A DNA stretch of 22,490 nucleotides from Hyphomicrobiales bacterium (lineage in GTDB: Bacteria > Pseudomonadota > Alphaproteobacteria > Rhizobiales > JAJFHC01): NCBI GenBank assembly GCA_021775835.1, contig JAJFHC010000263.1, positions 1 through 22,490 on the forward strand, written 5' to 3'. Under the pieces are notes generated by a model. That model saw only the letters and a program-made list of their open reading frames with translations, was not told the DNA's origin and did no database searches. The position numbers and the translations under genes were made by a program. How positions within the stretch are numbered: position 1 is the stretch's first letter; the number at the start of each line of letters is the position of its first letter. Of this stretch, positions 20,926 through 22,490 are shown one piece after another.

Positions 20926-22315
20926 GCGAACCGACATCGTCATTGTCGGGGCGGGGCCTGCGGGCCTGAGCGCTGCGGATGTTCTGGGTGACGCCGGACT
21001 CAATGTGGTGGTGCTTGACGATCAGCCCGCTCCGGGCGGCCAGGTCTACAGGTCAATTAGCAGAACCAACGAGCACTTCGACTCCGTTCTCGGCCCGGAC
21101 TACGCCAAAGGTACGGCCTTGCTGAAGGGACTTGATCACGGCTGCGTGGAATACAGGCCCAATGCCACTGTCTGGCAGATGACAGAGGAACGGGAGATCT
21201 TCTATTCGGTCGGTGGGCGTGGGCATTCCGTGACCGGTGATCGGATCATACTGGCCACAGGTGCCATGGAACGCCCGATGCCGTTTCCCGGCTGGACGCT
21301 GCCGGGCGTCATGACGGCCGGCGGCGCGCAAACGCTCCTGAAATCCAGCGGCCTCCTTTGGGATGGCCCAATCGTCCTGGCGGGCAGCGGGCCTCTGCTT
21401 TATCTGTTCGCTGCCCAGGCGGCGCGGCTCGGGGCGAATGTCGCCATGCTTCTGGAAACCGCGCCAAAGCCTGACCCGTTCGCAGTTCTTTCAGGCCTCG
21501 CTGGGTTCCTGACCGCACCGGGTTATCTCGCCAAAGGATTGTCGTTGATCCGCGAGTTGCGCAAGGCAGGTGTTCCCCGTGTGTCACGGGTTGAAGGACT
21601 CGAGGCAGTGGGCGACAGGCATATCGAAGCGGTTCGATACCGGGTTGGAAAAACATGGCGGGAACAGGCAACCACCCAGCTTCTCGTCCACCAGGGCGTT
21701 GTGCCGAATACCCAGATCACACGATCCCTGGGCTTGCGTCATGACTGGGACCCACAGCAGCGGTGCTGGCGGCCACCTGTCAATGAGAGTCATGAGACCG
21801 GCATGGACGGCATTCTGGTGGCTGGAGACGGTGCCGGAATTTCCGGGGCCGATGCTGCCGTGCATCAGGGGCGCCTGGCGGCGTACTCGGCCATGTCCGG
21901 CCTAGAGGGGGTTGATCAGAGCAGTTTTGCTAACCGTGTGGGAAAGGAGCGAGCAGGCCTGCGCCGGCATTTCAAAGCCCGGCCCTTTCTCGATGCGCTC
22001 TACCGGCCCAATGAGGCGTTCCTGTCGCCACCTGACGATACAATTGTCTGCCGGTGTGAAGAGGTCACGGCAGGCGATATCCGGCGTTATGTGGGGCTGG
22101 GTTGCCTGGGGCCAAACCAGACCAAAGCGTTTGGCCGTTCAGGGATGGGACCGTGCCAGGGGCGGTTGTGCGGGCTTACTGTATCCGAGATCATTGCCGC
22201 CGAGCGTGGTGTCGCCATGGACGATGTGGGGTACTACCGGATACGATCACCGATCAAGCCGGTGACGCTGGGCGAGGTCGCGGATACGGCGGGCGACGAG
22301 GATGTCGTCTTGTAG
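20918..22315 (+). CDS. FAD/NAD(P)-binding oxidoreductase with C-terminal BFD-type [2Fe-2S] site (HcnB-like subunit)
   Basis: A 465-residue flavoprotein. The FAD motif 'DIVIVGAGPAGLSAADVLGDAGLNVVVLDDQPAPGGQVYRS' lies at the N-terminus (GAGPAG at 11-16). 'RIILATGAMERPMPFPGWTLPGVMTAGGAQTLLKSSG' follows, then a second dinucleotide motif near residue 155 ('IVLAGSGPLLYLFAAQAARLGANVAML'). The C-terminus has a bacterioferritin-associated-ferredoxin-like cluster: C378-x-C380, then C413-x4-C418 ('VCRCEEVTAGDIRRYVG' and 'GMGPCQGRLCG'). This is the HcnB/NoxA/OoxA/D-hydroxyproline dehydrogenase large-subunit arrangement, and the length equals HcnB. GTG 20918 is preceded by AGGAG at 20907-20911, spacing 6 nt, and overlaps the previous gene by 8 nt. 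Electrons probably go on to the quinone pool; the final acceptor is an inference. Confidence 0.93.
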   Translation: MRERTDIVIVGAGPAGLSAADVLGDAGLNVVVLDDQPAPGGQVYRSISRTNEHFDSVLGPDYAKGTALLKGLDHGCVEYRPNATVWQMTEEREIFYSVGGRGHSVTGDRIILATGAMERPMPFPGWTLPGVMTAGGAQTLLKSSGLLWDGPIVLAGSGPLLYLFAAQAARLGANVAMLLETAPKPDPFAVLSGLAGFLTAPGYLAKGLSLIRELRKAGVPRVSRVEGLEAVGDRHIEAVRYRVGKTWREQATTQLLVHQGVVPNTQITRSLGLRHDWDPQQRCWRPPVNESHETGMDGILVAGDGAGISGADAAVHQGRLAAYSAMSGLEGVDQSSFANRVGKERAGLRRHFKARPFLDALYRPNEAFLSPPDDTIVCRCEEVTAGDIRRYVGLGCLGPNQTKAFGRSGMGPCQGRLCGLTVSEIIAAERGVAMDDVGYYRIRSPIKPVTLGEVADTAGDEDVVL

Positions 22316-22327
22316 CCGCGGCCGGCT

Positions 22328-22343
22328 AGACCGTACCTGGTCT
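22328..22343 (+). terminator. Candidate intrinsic terminator after the flavoprotein operon
   Basis: AGACC (22328-22332), loop GTACCT, GGTCT (22339-22343) are followed by TTATTG, 13 bp after the last stop codon of the operon. The stem is short but position and the T-rich tail are right. Confidence 0.4.
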
Positions 22344-22398
22344 TTATTGAATCATTTGACCTGAATTTCGCGTCTGCTGGCAAGGCGCGGTTTGTGCC

Positions 22399-22426
22399 GT
22401 GGTCTGGTTGACCACAAGCAGACCAC
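22399..22426. promoter_or_regulatory. Nested inverted repeat, possible GntR-type operator
   Basis: GTGGTCTG (22399-22406) pairs with CAGACCAC (22419-22426). Within it GTGGTC also pairs with GACCAC (22410-22415) across 5 bp, so one half-site faces two alternatives. TGGTC-x5-GACCA spacing is like sites bound by FadR-subfamily GntR regulators, which is family knowledge applied loosely. The remaining 22316-22490 has no gene I can support; the next gene presumably starts beyond the window. Confidence 0.35.
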
Positions 22427-22490
22427 AACGTTGTCCAGCGGTCGCGAAACTCTGGCCTTCGGTGGGCCAAATCAGCCCATCGCCGGCGTT

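Noticed and set aside
19494..22315. Naming the trio hcnCAB (hydrogen cyanide synthase)
   Set aside because: Opine oxidases and D-hydroxyproline dehydrogenases share the architecture and the gene order differs from the classic hcnABC; sequence motifs alone do not settle the substrate.
22234..22470. 78-codon minus-strand frame at the right edge
   Set aside because: It overlaps the end of the HcnB-like gene, has no conserved pattern and no ribosome binding site.
1..22490. Mobile element, prophage, CRISPR, tRNA or rRNA
   Set aside because: Looked for on both strands; no transposase or integrase motif, no regularly spaced repeat array and no RNA gene signature was seen.

Overview
The window is a GC-rich stretch (roughly 60 % by eye, with GC-rich third codon positions) of ordinary dense bacterial chromosome. 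Gene content and style point to an alphaproteobacterium: a metabolically versatile heterotroph with many EamA/DMT exporters, a CaiB/BaiF CoA-transferase, a DUF3604 protein, a dodecin, and an HcnABC/opine-oxidase-like flavoprotein trio. This is an inference from families; I see no 16S or other marker. There is no rRNA, tRNA, CRISPR array, transposase or phage structural gene.

Layout. The left edge (1-139, minus) holds the N-terminus of a membrane protein that runs off the window. A DMT transporter (529-1563, plus) converges on a fold-type-II PLP enzyme (1602-2672, minus). Upstream of that enzyme is the most unusual gene here: a HigA-like helix-turn-helix fused to a dCTP-deaminase-like domain and an unrecognised C-terminal region (2887-4146, minus). 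It has a 17-bp palindrome just downstream of its predicted promoter. Next come a DUF3604 protein (4251-6494, minus) and, divergently, a secreted lytic murein transglycosylase (6723-7946, plus). A minus-strand pair (metallo-beta-lactamase-fold hydrolase, then beta-hydroxyacid dehydrogenase, 9833-8112) diverges from a small flavodoxin-fold protein (9907-10380).

The gap 10381-10773 is a cluster of palindromic repeats followed by a plausible promoter and operator. It leads into a two-gene operon: a crotonase-fold protein lacking the standard catalytic glutamates (10774-11583) and a polytopic membrane protein I cannot assign (11587-13038). Dodecin (13144-13350), two further DMT transporters (13422-14360, 14411-15274) and a CaiB/BaiF CoA-transferase (15379-16578) follow on the plus strand.

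The right part holds a GlpD-like FAD oxidoreductase (16592-18154, minus), divergent from a fourth DMT transporter (18254-19219). A possible truncated gene remnant (about 19222-19386, minus) lies between that transporter and a translationally coupled three-gene operon (19494-22315). That operon encodes a DAO-family flavoprotein, a small [2Fe-2S] protein and a second flavoprotein with a BFD-type [2Fe-2S] site. This is the architecture of HCN synthase, opine oxidase and D-hydroxyproline dehydrogenase, and most likely a membrane-associated amino-acid or imino-acid dehydrogenase. Overall the window reads as several small catabolic/export modules, not one large system. The best candidates for something undescribed are the HTH-deaminase-like fusion with its PLP neighbour and the degenerate-crotonase/membrane-protein operon.
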